A program made the position numbers and the translations under genes. From assembly GCA_036267955.1 (NCBI GenBank), contig DATAVB010000092.1:1-64000 (forward strand): a stretch of 64,000 nucleotides of DNA. The letters run 5' to 3'. This document shows positions 34,023-42,538 of the stretch, piece after piece. This DNA comes from DATAVB01 sp036267955 (GTDB lineage: Bacteria > Actinomycetota > Actinomycetes > Mycobacteriales > QHCD01). Numbering within the stretch: position 1 is the first letter of the stretch; each line of letters starts with the position of its first letter. A model generated the notes under the pieces. That model saw only the letters and a program-made list of their open reading frames with translations. It made no database searches and was not told where the DNA came from.

Positions 34023-36941
34023 ATGACTACGCCCAGGCATGGCGCGGATACTGTGCGCCAAGGTCCCGGACCCGGCGACAACTCGCCGTCCGGGGGCGTT
34101 CGCGTGCTTGCCCGCCGCTACCACCTGATCGCACCGCTCGGCCGCGGCACCATGGGCGTCGTCTGGGAGGCCTACGACCTGGCCGTCCATCGCAAGGTAG
34201 CGGTCAAAGAGGTCGTTCTCCCGCCAGACATGTCGCAACACGACCGGGAAGTTTCCCGGGAACGGGCCCAGCGCGAGGCGCGGGCCATCTCCCAGCTGGC
34301 CCACCCCAACGTCATCGCGTTCTACGACCTGGTCGAGGAGCACGGTCACCCGTGGGTGGTGATGGAGCTGGTCAATTCCCGCAGCCTCGCCGACCAGATC
34401 CGGTCCGACGGCCCGATGCCGCAGCAGCGCATCGCCACCCTCGCGCTGGCCGTGCTCGGCGCACTCGAGGCGGCGCACCGCGCCGGAATCACGCACCGTG
34501 ACGTCAAGCCGAGCAACATCCTGCTGACCGACGACGGTCGGGTGAAGCTCACCGACTTCGGCATCGCCCGTACGGCCGGCGACTCCCCCATCACCGGTGC
34601 CGGCATGCTCGTCGGCTCGCCCTCGTACATTCCGCCCGAGGTGATCCAGGGCGGCGAGGCCGGTCCGCCGGCCGACATGTGGGGGCTCGGCGCCACCCTG
34701 TACGCCGCGGTCGAGGCCCGGGCGCCGTTCGACGCCGGCGACCCGATGGCCACGCTGCACGCCGTCGTCTCCGATCCGACGCCGTCCACCGGGCGGGCCG
34801 GACCGCTCGCCCCGGTGATCGACGGCCTGCTCCGCAAGGACCCGCGCCGCCGGTTGGACACCGTCAAGGCGCGGCACCTGCTGCTGGATGCGCTGCGCGC
34901 CTTCGACCGTGAACGCGCCAGCGCACCGCCGCCGCCCGCGCCCGCGACCCCGCTGCCCCCGGTCGACGCGGTGGTCGATGCACCGGTCGAGCTGCCGATC
35001 AACGGTTTCCCGGACGCGCCATTGAATGGTGCGCCGGTCAACGGCGCCCTGCCGGTCAACGGACTGACCCCGCTGGCCGGGGCCGTGCCGGTCGCCGACT
35101 TCGACGCCGGCTCGCCGTACGACTTCCGTTATCAGGAAGGCGGTTATCAGGAAGGCAGTTATCAGGAAGGCAGTCATCAGGAAGGCAGTTATCGGGAAAG
35201 CGCCGAGTACGGCACCGATTACAGCGCCGACTACACCGGCGACAGGGGCACCGGATACGACTCCGACCACCCGACCGGAACCGACGCGGCCGGGCCGCCG
35301 ACCGATTTCACCGCCGACGGATATGCCGACCCCGGCGTCGAGCAGCCCGACAGCCAGTACTCCGGCGACCAGTCCACTGACGGCGCCACGCATCAGCAGG
35401 CCACGCTCAACGGGCTCAACGGGACCGGGCCGATCAACGGCTTCGCCCCACCGGTCGGGCTGAACGGCACCGGACCGATCAACGGCACACCCCTCAACGG
35501 CAGCGCGCTGAACGGCAGCCAGCCGATCAACGGCAGCCAACCGACCAACGGATATGTCAACGGCACGCTCAACGGAACAACTCTGGGCCGCCCGCTGGAC
35601 GTCGGCACGGACGAGTCCGCCGCCAGCCACTCCACAGACAGCCACTCCACAGACAGCCACTCCACACACAGCGACCCCATCGGCAGCCGTCCGATCGGCG
35701 ATCCGGGTTTCGATTTCGGAGCCGCCGAACCGGCCGCCGATTTCGACTTCGGTCCGCCGGCCGCGGACTTCGACGCACCGCCCTACCCGGCCGCCACCGG
35801 CACGGACAGCGCCGACAGCGCCGAGGCAGCCGCAGCGAACGCCGATGTCGAGCAGGCCGGCGCGCCGACCAGACCCCCCGACAGCGCCAGCAGTGCCGAC
35901 AGTGCCAACAGCCACGACTTCGACACCGCCGTCATTCCGCGCGTGCCGTCCAATGAGCCCGGCCCGGCCGTGGCTGGTGCCATGCCGATCGCCCGACCGG
36001 CATCCGGCCGGCAGGCCCACCCGCTCGCGCACCTGCAGGGATTCGACCCGGCCTCGGGCGACGGCTTCGACCTGGAGGACGACTTCGGCACCGAGCCGTG
36101 GCGCAGCCAGCCCGTCTTCGAGCCGGCTCGACCCAACCCGTACCCGTTGAATCCGCCGGCCGCGGCGCCGCGGCCGGGGCAGCGGAACGGCGCCGCCGAG
36201 GGCGGACTGGCCGCCCTCGACCTGGGCGGCTCGTCCTCCGGCACCCGCCAGATCCCGGCCCTGCTGGACGATCCGCCGCGCCGCGGACCCAAATCCACCG
36301 AGAAGGGCCGCTCGGGTGGCAGGGCCGCGGGCGTGCTGGTCGCTCTCGTCGCGCTGTGCATCGCCGGGTACGGCGGCTACTGGCTGACCCAGCACCTCAC
36401 CGGCGGCAGTGGCCACCCGGCCGCGGCGTCACCGACCTCGGCGCACAACTCGGCCAGCGGCACCGCCCCGACGCGGAACACGCCGACCCGCAGCCAGCCG
36501 GCCAACTCCCGCACCGGCGACTACACGCCGTACCGCGGGTCCAGCTTCGCCGCGTCCATCCCGAGCGGCTGGAAGTCCGACCCGCAGGGCACCGGCGTGC
36601 TGGACTTCAACGACCCGAGCAACGACCGGTTCATCCGGTTCGTGAGCAACGTCGAGTCCAGCGGCGATCTCGTCGGCGGCTTCAAGGCGGCCGAGCAGCA
36701 GTTCACCGGCGCGCACCAGGACTACCACCAGATCGCGATCCACCAGGTCAGCTATCGCGGCTACCCGGCTGCCGACTGGGAGTTCACCTACGCCAAGGAC
36801 GGCGGGACCCGGCACGTGCTGTACCGGTCGTTCACGGTCAACTCCAAGACGTACGGCATCTACATCTCGGCCCCCGAACCGCTCTACCAGGCGACCCTTC
36901 CGGTGTTCAACGAAGCAGCCAAAACCTTCGCCGCTCGCTGA
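34023..36941 (+). CDS. Membrane Ser/Thr protein kinase with repetitive linker and extracellular sensor domain
   Basis: A 972-residue PknB-like kinase. Catalytic domain about residues 30-290: glycine loop LGRGTMGVVWEAYD, VAVKEV lysine, HRDVKPSNILLTDDG and DFGIAR. A 475-residue low-complexity linker follows, with five YQEGS-like 15-bp repeats (residues about 370-394) and an Asn-Gly-rich block (about 462-524, NGTGPING-type units). One membrane helix (about 766-788, AGVLVALVALCIAGYGGYWL) leads to an extracellular domain (about 830-972) of PsbP/Mog1-like style: SSFAASIPSGWKSD up to YPAADWEFTYAKDGG. The same domain occurs in the lipoprotein at 49.3 kb. ATG 34023 has AAGGAAG upstream. The ligand is unknown. 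Confidence 0.9.
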   Translation: MTTPRHGADTVRQGPGPGDNSPSGGVRVLARRYHLIAPLGRGTMGVVWEAYDLAVHRKVAVKEVVLPPDMSQHDREVSRERAQREARAISQLAHPNVIAFYDLVEEHGHPWVVMELVNSRSLADQIRSDGPMPQQRIATLALAVLGALEAAHRAGITHRDVKPSNILLTDDGRVKLTDFGIARTAGDSPITGAGMLVGSPSYIPPEVIQGGEAGPPADMWGLGATLYAAVEARAPFDAGDPMATLHAVVSDPTPSTGRAGPLAPVIDGLLRKDPRRRLDTVKARHLLLDALRAFDRERASAPPPPAPATPLPPVDAVVDAPVELPINGFPDAPLNGAPVNGALPVNGLTPLAGAVPVADFDAGSPYDFRYQEGGYQEGSYQEGSHQEGSYRESAEYGTDYSADYTGDRGTGYDSDHPTGTDAAGPPTDFTADGYADPGVEQPDSQYSGDQSTDGATHQQATLNGLNGTGPINGFAPPVGLNGTGPINGTPLNGSALNGSQPINGSQPTNGYVNGTLNGTTLGRPLDVGTDESAASHSTDSHSTDSHSTHSDPIGSRPIGDPGFDFGAAEPAADFDFGPPAADFDAPPYPAATGTDSADSAEAAAANADVEQAGAPTRPPDSASSADSANSHDFDTAVIPRVPSNEPGPAVAGAMPIARPASGRQAHPLAHLQGFDPASGDGFDLEDDFGTEPWRSQPVFEPARPNPYPLNPPAAAPRPGQRNGAAEGGLAALDLGGSSSGTRQIPALLDDPPRRGPKSTEKGRSGGRAAGVLVALVALCIAGYGGYWLTQHLTGGSGHPAAASPTSAHNSASGTAPTRNTPTRSQPANSRTGDYTPYRGSSFAASIPSGWKSDPQGTGVLDFNDPSNDRFIRFVSNVESSGDLVGGFKAAEQQFTGAHQDYHQIAIHQVSYRGYPAADWEFTYAKDGGTRHVLYRSFTVNSKTYGIYISAPEPLYQATLPVFNEAAKTFAAR

Positions 36942-36957
36942 GTTACCGGGCTAACTC
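36940..36957. terminator. Short hairpin at the end of the kinase gene
   Basis: GAGTTA (36940-36945) pairs with TAACTC (36952-36957) around CCGGGC, starting in the stop codon. It has no T-tract, so terminator function is tentative. Confidence 0.35.
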
Positions 36958-36974
36958 GACGGCATCGGGGCTAG

Positions 36975-37010
36975 TACAGTGCCGCCCGTGACTACAGTGC
37001 CGCCCGTGAC
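36975..37010 (+). repeat. Tandemly duplicated leaderless promoter-plus-start unit
   Basis: TACAGTGCCGCCCGTGAC occurs twice back to back (36975-36992, 36993-37010). Each copy has a -10 box TACAGT followed 7 nt later by an in-frame GTG (36988 and 37006), so either copy could start the purine nucleoside phosphorylase. Confidence 0.8.
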
Positions 37011-37806
37011 CGACCAGACGACAGCCGACCTCGCCGAACAGGCCGCCCGCGACCTCGCCGACCGCACCGGCATCTCCAGTTTCGACGCCGCCATCATCCT
37101 CGGCTCGGGCTGGGCGCCCGCCGCGGACGCCATCGGCACCGCCGACGCGGAAGTCCCGGTCAGCGAGCTCACCGGCTTCATCCCGCCGACCGTCGCCGGG
37201 CAGGTGGGCCTGGCCCGCTCGGTGCAGGTCGCCGGCCGGCGGGTCCTGGTGCTGCTCGGCCGGACGCATTTCTACGAGGGCCACGGCGTCGACGCGGTGG
37301 TGCACGGCGTACGGGTCGCGACCGCCGCCGGCGCCCGGGTCATCGTGCTGACCAACGCGGCCGGCGGGCTGCGCGAGGGCATGCAGGTCGGCGATCCGGT
37401 GCTGATCAGCGACCACCTGAACCTCACCGCCCGCACCCCCCTGGTCGGTCCGCGGTTCGTCGACCTCACCGACCTCTACTCGACCCGGCTGCGCACCCTG
37501 GCCCGGGACATCGAGCCGAGCCTGGCCGAGGGCGTGTACGCCGGGCTGACCGGGCCGCAGTTCGAGACACCGGCCGAGATCCGGGCCTTGCGCACCCAGG
37601 GCGCCGACCTGGTCGGCATGTCCACCGTGCTCGAGGCGATCGCGGCCCGCGCGGAGGGCGCGGAGGTGCTCGGCGTTTCGCTGGTCACCAACCTCGCGGC
37701 CGGAATGACCGGCGAGCCGCTGAACCACACCGAGGTCCTCGCCGCCGGCCGGGCCGCCGCGACCCGGATGGGCACCCTGCTCGGGGCAGTGGTCGGCCGG
37801 CTATGA
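36988..37806 (+). CDS. punA: Purine nucleoside phosphorylase (trimeric PNP family)
   Basis: A 272-residue phosphorylase that splits purine (deoxy)nucleosides with phosphate into base and (deoxy)ribose-1-phosphate. Visible are AAIILGSGW, GRTHFYEGHG, TNAAGGLREGM, GPQFETPAEIRALRTQGADLVGMST and SLVTNLAAGMTGEPLNH, which together hold the phosphate and purine sites. The leaderless start GTG 36988 is chosen; GTG 37006 gives a protein six residues shorter. Together with the phosphosugar mutase, upp and deoC it forms a nucleoside salvage region, in an order shared with other actinomycetes. Confidence 0.94.
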   Translation: MTTVPPVTDQTTADLAEQAARDLADRTGISSFDAAIILGSGWAPAADAIGTADAEVPVSELTGFIPPTVAGQVGLARSVQVAGRRVLVLLGRTHFYEGHGVDAVVHGVRVATAAGARVIVLTNAAGGLREGMQVGDPVLISDHLNLTARTPLVGPRFVDLTDLYSTRLRTLARDIEPSLAEGVYAGLTGPQFETPAEIRALRTQGADLVGMSTVLEAIAARAEGAEVLGVSLVTNLAAGMTGEPLNHTEVLAAGRAAATRMGTLLGAVVGRL

Positions 37807-37928
37807 CTAGGCCGCGGGATGACGGTCGGCCGGCTATGACCACATCGCCGGGTAGCCGCGGGATGACGGTCGGCCGGCTGTGACCACATCGCCGGGTAGC
37901 CGCCGGATGACGGTCGGCCGGCTATGAG
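37791..37928 (+). repeat. 33/44-bp tandem repeats across the punA-mutase junction
   Basis: The core GGTCGGCCGGCTATGA starts at 37791, 37824, 37868 (with one change) and 37912; spacings are 33, 44 and 44 bp. The first copy carries the punA stop (TGA in CTATGA) and the last carries the mutase start (ATG in CTATGA). Confidence 0.92.
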
Positions 37929-39537
37929 CTCGCTGGCCGCCGGGCTGGTTGAGCGGGTCCGGGCCTGGATCGAGGACGACCCCGACCCGCGCTGCCGGGC
38001 CGAACTCGCGGCGCTGCTGGAAGCCGGCGACGAGGCGGAACTGGCCGGACGATTCGCCGACCGGCTGCGGTTCGGCACCGCCGGGTTGCGCGGGCCGCTG
38101 CGGGCCGGCCCGATGGGGATGAACCGGGCGGTGGTGGGCCGGGCCGCGGCCGGCCTGGCACATTTCCTGACTACGCAGGGGCTGACCGGGCCGGTCGTGA
38201 TCGGGTACGACGCGCGGCACGGCAGCGCGACCTTCGCCCGGGACACGGCCGAGATCGTCGCCGGGGCCGGGCTGAGCGCCCAGGTGCTGCCGCGCGCACT
38301 GCCGACCCCGGTGCTGGCCTTCGCCGTACGGGAGCTGGACGCCAGCGCCGGGGTGATGGTCACCGCCAGCCACAATCCGCCCCGGGACAACGGCTACAAG
38401 GTGTACCTCGGCGGCGCGGGCGTCGGCCGCGGCGCACAGATCGTGCCGCCCGCCGACGCCGACATCGAGGCGGCGATCGCCGCTGTGGACCGGCTCGTCG
38501 ACGTGCCCCGGTCGGCGGACTGGAGCTGGCTCGGCGAGGACATCGTGACGGCCTATCTCGACGCGGTCGGCGGCGTCGTCGGGCCGGACGGCCCGCGCGA
38601 GCTGCGGATCGCGTACACCCCGCTGCACGGGGTCGGTGGCGCGGTCTTGTCAGCGGCGCTGCAACGGGCCGGGTTCGCCGCCCCGTTGGTGGTGCCGGAG
38701 CAGGCCGAGCCGGACCCAGACTTCCCGACCGTCGCATTTCCCAATCCCGAGGAGCCCGGCACCCTCGACCTGGCGCTGGACCTGGCCCGGACCGCCGGCG
38801 CCGACCTGGTGATCGCCAACGACCCGGACGCCGACCGCTGCGCCGCCGCGTGTGGCGGGCGGCTGCTCACCGGCGACGAACTGGGCGTCCTGCTGGCCGA
38901 TCAGCTGATCCGGCGCGGAATCCGGGGACGGTTCGCCACCACGATCGTCTCCTCGTCCCAGCTCGGTGCGCTGTGCGCCGCGCACGAATTGCCGTACACC
39001 GAGACGCTGACCGGGTTCAAATGGATCGTGCGGGCCGGCGAGGATCTGGTGTACGGGTACGAGGAGGCGCTCGGGTACGCCGCGGCGCCGTCGGTGGTGC
39101 GCGACAAGGACGGCATCTCCGCGGCGCTGCTGATCGCCGAGTTGGCGGCGGCCCTGCGGCGGCAGGGACAGACCCTGCTCGACCGGCTCGACGAGATTTC
39201 CGCCGAGCATGGCGTGCACGTCACCGCCCAGGTGTCGCTGCGGGTCGAGGATCTGTCCCGGATAACGCGGCTCATGCGGCAATTGCGCGCCGATCCGCCG
39301 TCCCGGCTGCTGGACCAACCTGTGTCCACTGTGGATGATCTGGCGCCTGCGGCCGATGTGCTGCGGATAACGGCCGACGGAGTGCGGGTGGTGATCCGGC
39401 CCAGCGGCACCGAGCCCAAACTCAAGGCGTACCTGCAGGTGGTGGAGCCGGTGACCGACAGCGTCGCCAGTGCGCGCGAGGTCGCTCAGGCGAAACTCGA
39501 CCGGTTGCGTGCCGAAACCGCCAGGCTGCTCAACTGA
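37924..39537 (+). CDS. pmmB: Phosphomannomutase/phosphoglucomutase (phosphopentomutase-like) family enzyme
   Basis: A 537-residue alpha-D-phosphohexomutase with all four domains: phosphoserine loop VMVTASHNPPRDNGYKVYL, metal loop NDPDADRCAA, sugar loop GFKWIVRAGEDLVYGYEEALGY and phosphate loop RPSGTEPKLKAYLQ. After punA it may interconvert (deoxy)ribose-1- and 5-phosphate as a phosphopentomutase, feeding DeoC; the family name in related genomes is PmmB. The start ATG 37924 is in the last junction repeat. Its end overlaps the convergent methyltransferase by 8 nt. Confidence 0.92.
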   Translation: MSSLAAGLVERVRAWIEDDPDPRCRAELAALLEAGDEAELAGRFADRLRFGTAGLRGPLRAGPMGMNRAVVGRAAAGLAHFLTTQGLTGPVVIGYDARHGSATFARDTAEIVAGAGLSAQVLPRALPTPVLAFAVRELDASAGVMVTASHNPPRDNGYKVYLGGAGVGRGAQIVPPADADIEAAIAAVDRLVDVPRSADWSWLGEDIVTAYLDAVGGVVGPDGPRELRIAYTPLHGVGGAVLSAALQRAGFAAPLVVPEQAEPDPDFPTVAFPNPEEPGTLDLALDLARTAGADLVIANDPDADRCAAACGGRLLTGDELGVLLADQLIRRGIRGRFATTIVSSSQLGALCAAHELPYTETLTGFKWIVRAGEDLVYGYEEALGYAAAPSVVRDKDGISAALLIAELAAALRRQGQTLLDRLDEISAEHGVHVTAQVSLRVEDLSRITRLMRQLRADPPSRLLDQPVSTVDDLAPAADVLRITADGVRVVIRPSGTEPKLKAYLQVVEPVTDSVASAREVAQAKLDRLRAETARLLN

Positions 39538-40510
39538 CCTGGCTGCGGCATTCGACGACGAACCGGCCGTTCGCGTACGACCTGGCCGCGGCCACCATGA
39601 GGCCGGCCGAGGCGGCGCGTTCCCGGAATTCGGTGAGCGAGTCAGTGCGGCCGCCCACCAGAACCATGTCGATCTCCAACCTGACGGGTGTGTCGTCGGG
39701 TGTCACTCCACCGACGACGACGATTCGACCGAACGGTCCGGCCGCGGCGGCGCACCGGGAGAGAATGGCGGACGTTTGCGCATCGGGCCAGTCGTTGAGC
39801 ACGCGGTTGAGCAGATAGACATCGGCGCCGGTCGGCAACGGGTCGAAGAAACTCTGCCCGACAAGGCTGATCCGGTCCGCGACACCAGCGGCGTCGAAGA
39901 CCGGGCCGGCGCGGGCGACCGTGCCGGGCAGGTCCACCAGGGTGCCGCGGACGGCCGGGTATGCGCGCAGGATCTCGGCGAGCATCGCGCCCGTTCCGCC
40001 GCCGACGTCGACGACCGTCCGCACTGGGTCCCAGTCGATCGGTAGGTGCGGGTCGGGCACGCCGTGCCCGACCAATCCCATGAAGTCGTCGAAACTGGTC
40101 GCGATATCGGGATGGGCCGCCAGGTCGTCCCAGAACGGCTTTCCGAAATGCTGGTGGTAACCCGGTTTCCCCGTTCTGACAAAGGTCGGCAATGTCCCCC
40201 AGGCATAGGAAATTCGGCCACCGATACCGGTGAGATCCAGATCGGGCGGCGGATCGAGCAGGCCCGCGCCGAGGTCGGTCAGGCCAAATGTGCCGGGCGT
40301 CGGTTCGGTGAACAGGCCGCTTGCCACGAGGTGAGCGAGCACGGCGTGCAATGCACCGGCATCGCATTGTGCCTTCTCCGCAAGGGAATTCAGGTCGGTC
40401 ATTCCGTCCGCGATATTCCGGGGGATGCCGAGCGTCACCACCGTCCTGATGCACCACGGCGTACGCAGATCGCTCAGCGCCTGCAGGTCGTGCTGATCGG
40501 ATCCCGCCAT
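39530..40510 (-). CDS. SAM-dependent O-methyltransferase (acetylserotonin OMT-like)
   Basis: A 326-residue methyltransferase with an N-terminal winged-helix dimerisation domain (residues 1-100: PWCIRTVVTLGIPRNIADG, TFGLTDLGAGLL) and a C-terminal Rossmann domain with the SAM motif VVDVGGGTGAMLAEIL, then LVDLPGTVARA and YLLNRVLNDWPD. Enzymes of this type methylate hydroxyls on aromatic polyketides or similar metabolites. No biosynthetic genes lie beside it, so it is an orphan here. Its 3' end overlaps the convergent mutase gene by 8 nt. Confidence 0.88.
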   Translation of the reverse strand: MAGSDQHDLQALSDLRTPWCIRTVVTLGIPRNIADGMTDLNSLAEKAQCDAGALHAVLAHLVASGLFTEPTPGTFGLTDLGAGLLDPPPDLDLTGIGGRISYAWGTLPTFVRTGKPGYHQHFGKPFWDDLAAHPDIATSFDDFMGLVGHGVPDPHLPIDWDPVRTVVDVGGGTGAMLAEILRAYPAVRGTLVDLPGTVARAGPVFDAAGVADRISLVGQSFFDPLPTGADVYLLNRVLNDWPDAQTSAILSRCAAAAGPFGRIVVVGGVTPDDTPVRLEIDMVLVGGRTDSLTEFRERAASAGLMVAAARSYANGRFVVECRSQVS

Positions 40511-40566
40511 GCCAGCACCCTACGCGCGCGGCCCGCTCGAACCGCGCTGCGGCGGCCCGCCCGGAA

Positions 40567-41190
40567 CTAGACGGCGCCGAACTGGCGGTCTCCGGCGTCG
40601 CCCAGCCCGGGCACGATGTAGGCGGAGTCGTTGAGCCGTTCGTCGATGCTGGCGGTGAATATCCGCAGTGGCAGGCCGCTGTCCTCCAGCCGGCGCAGCC
40701 CTTCCGGCGCGGCGAGGGCGCAGAGCACGGTGATATCGACGGCGCCCCGCGCGGTCAGCAGCCCGCAGCAGTGCTGCAGCGAACCGCCGGTCGCCAACAT
40801 CGGGTCGAGCACGAACACCGGCCGGCCGGTCAGCGACTCCGGCAACGACTCCATATAGGCCCGCGGCTCATGCGTCTCCTCATTTCGGGCCAGCCCGACG
40901 AATCCCATCTGCGCCTCGGGCAGCAACCCGAACGCCGACTCGGCCATCCCGAGCCCGGCCCGCAAAACGGGTACCAGCAGCGGTGGGTTGGAAATCCGGG
41001 CGCCGCTGGTACGCGCCACCGGTGTGTGGATGGGCGACTCCTCCACCGGCAGGTCGCGGGTCGCCTCGTACACCAACATCAACGTCAACTCGCGCAACGC
41101 CGCCCGGAACGTGGCGGCATCGGTACGCGCGTCGCGCATCGTCGAGAGTCGGGCCCGGGCGAGCGGGTGGTCCACCACAGTCGTCTGCAC
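40567..41190 (-). CDS. upp: Uracil phosphoribosyltransferase
   Basis: This 207-residue pyrimidine-salvage enzyme converts uracil and PRPP to UMP. Visible are ALRELTLMLVYEATRD, NPPLLVPVLRAGLGM and the PRPP loop VFVLDPMLATGGSLQH, then YIVPGLGDAGDRQFGA, the usual end. The start GTG 41190 reproduces the VVDHPLARARLS opening known from actinobacterial Upp and the same length as I recall for the mycobacterial protein; ATG 41199 would add three residues. Confidence 0.96.
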   Translation of the reverse strand: MQTTVVDHPLARARLSTMRDARTDAATFRAALRELTLMLVYEATRDLPVEESPIHTPVARTSGARISNPPLLVPVLRAGLGMAESAFGLLPEAQMGFVGLARNEETHEPRAYMESLPESLTGRPVFVLDPMLATGGSLQHCCGLLTARGAVDITVLCALAAPEGLRRLEDSGLPLRIFTASIDERLNDSAYIVPGLGDAGDRQFGAV

Positions 41191-41224
41191 GGGCCGCATT
41201 CTGCCCGCTCGCCCGCCCCGCCCG

Positions 41225-42454
41225 CTACAGCCCACCCACTCCCAGCGGCGTACCGACGCCGGTGGGCGCGTCGTAGCCGCGCAGTCCGGTGCACAGGTAG
41301 TCACCGCCGCACGTCCCGTTGCTGCCGCCGACGACGTCCCGGAACGCCCGGGTGTGCGCGTACACGTACGACGCGTTGCCCAACGACGCCGCATTTCCGG
41401 CCAGCCCGATCATGCCGGCGATCAGCGGCGCCGCCAGGCTGGTGCCGCCGATCAGGTTCCACCCGTTGTCCGTGCCCAGGCCGTAGCTGTCGTAGACGGC
41501 GAGCCCGGTGTCGGGGTCGGCGACCGCCGACAGGTCCCCGACCGTACGCATCTTGCAGTGCTTGTCCTTCTGCCACGCCGGTTTGGCGATGTAGGCCGAG
41601 CAGCCGCTGCTGGCGCCGGCCCAGACCGTTTCCTTCCAACTCGAGCCGGACTTCACCAGGCTGGTGCCGCCGACGGCGGTGGCCCGCTGCCACACGGCGG
41701 GAAAATTGGCCGGACCGAACGCCTCGTCTCCGGTGGACGCGATGATGGCCACTCCGCTATGGGTGTAATAGCGCTTGCCGTATGAGGAAATACCGTTGAA
41801 TTCGGTGGCGCCGTAACTGTTCGAGACGATCTTGGCGCCGAGTCGGACGGCCGTGTTCACCGCACTGCCGAGGGCGGTGAGATCGTCGGAATCGCTTTCC
41901 ACCAAAAGAATCTTGCATTTCGGGCAGGCCGCGGAGACCGCGTCGAGGTCCAGCGAGGTTTCGATGGCCCAGTCGGCATCGCCGGCCGGCAGCGGCTTGG
42001 CCGCGCCGCGCTGGTTGACCTTGCGGAAGCAGCCGCTCTTGGTCGTACAAGCCGGCAGGGCGAATTTCTTGCGGTACACCGCGAGATCGGATTCCGCCTT
42101 CGGGTTGTCATACGCGTCGACCACCGCGACGGTCCGCCCGGCGCCGTCGCTGGTCGGCAGCAGGTACGCCGAGGCGATGTCGGCCGGCCACAGGCCCTCC
42201 GGGGTACGGGCCGCCGCCACCCCAGCCGCTCGAGGCAGCGCGGCCGCCTGCCGCTGGGTCCGGTAGAGCGCGAGGCAGCGGGCGTGCCCCCGAGCCGGCG
42301 TCGCACCGCAAGCCGGTGTCGCGGCACCGGATCCGGTCGCGATGTCGGCGCCGGACCCGGGCGCGGGACTGGCTCCGGCGGTGGCCGGAAGCAGCCCGGC
42401 CCCCAGCGTGACGGCCGCTGCCGCGGCGACAAGCGCTGCACGTAAGGAAGTCAC
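41225..42454 (-). CDS. Secreted sedolisin-type (S53) serine-carboxyl peptidase
   Basis: A 409-residue secreted protease. A Sec signal peptide (about residues 1-28, ending TAGASPA) is followed by a Cys-containing short propeptide-like region. The mature domain has the sedolisin acidic pair in DWAIETSLDLD (Glu-x-x-x-Asp), the oxyanion Asp in IIASTGDEAFG and the catalytic Ser in GGTSLAAPLIAGMIG. Cysteine pairs suggest disulfides. The start GTG 42454 has GAGGAG upstream. The family cleaves peptides at acid to neutral pH. It lies 69 nt behind another secreted protein gene in the same direction. Confidence 0.85.
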   Translation of the reverse strand: MTSLRAALVAAAAAVTLGAGLLPATAGASPAPGSGADIATGSGAATPACGATPARGHARCLALYRTQRQAAALPRAAGVAAARTPEGLWPADIASAYLLPTSDGAGRTVAVVDAYDNPKAESDLAVYRKKFALPACTTKSGCFRKVNQRGAAKPLPAGDADWAIETSLDLDAVSAACPKCKILLVESDSDDLTALGSAVNTAVRLGAKIVSNSYGATEFNGISSYGKRYYTHSGVAIIASTGDEAFGPANFPAVWQRATAVGGTSLVKSGSSWKETVWAGASSGCSAYIAKPAWQKDKHCKMRTVGDLSAVADPDTGLAVYDSYGLGTDNGWNLIGGTSLAAPLIAGMIGLAGNAASLGNASYVYAHTRAFRDVVGGSNGTCGGDYLCTGLRGYDAPTGVGTPLGVGGL

Positions 42455-42502
42455 GTTCGTTCTCCTCGTTCGCTGGCCTGGACCGGGACTGGCTGGAGCG
42501 GC

Positions 42503-42538
42503 CGACTGTCTGAAAACAATCGACTATCTGGAAACAAC
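42503..42538. repeat. 18-bp tandem duplication at the end of the secreted-protein gene
   Basis: CGACTGTCTGAAAACAAT (42503-42520) is followed directly by CGACTATCTGGAAACAAC (42521-42538), with three transition differences. The second copy contains the stop codon and last codons of the minus-strand gene starting at 44734. Confidence 0.75.

Noticed and set aside
33897..36416. 839-codon minus-strand frame
   Set aside because: It is antisense to the kinase gene, whose catalytic motifs are unambiguous.
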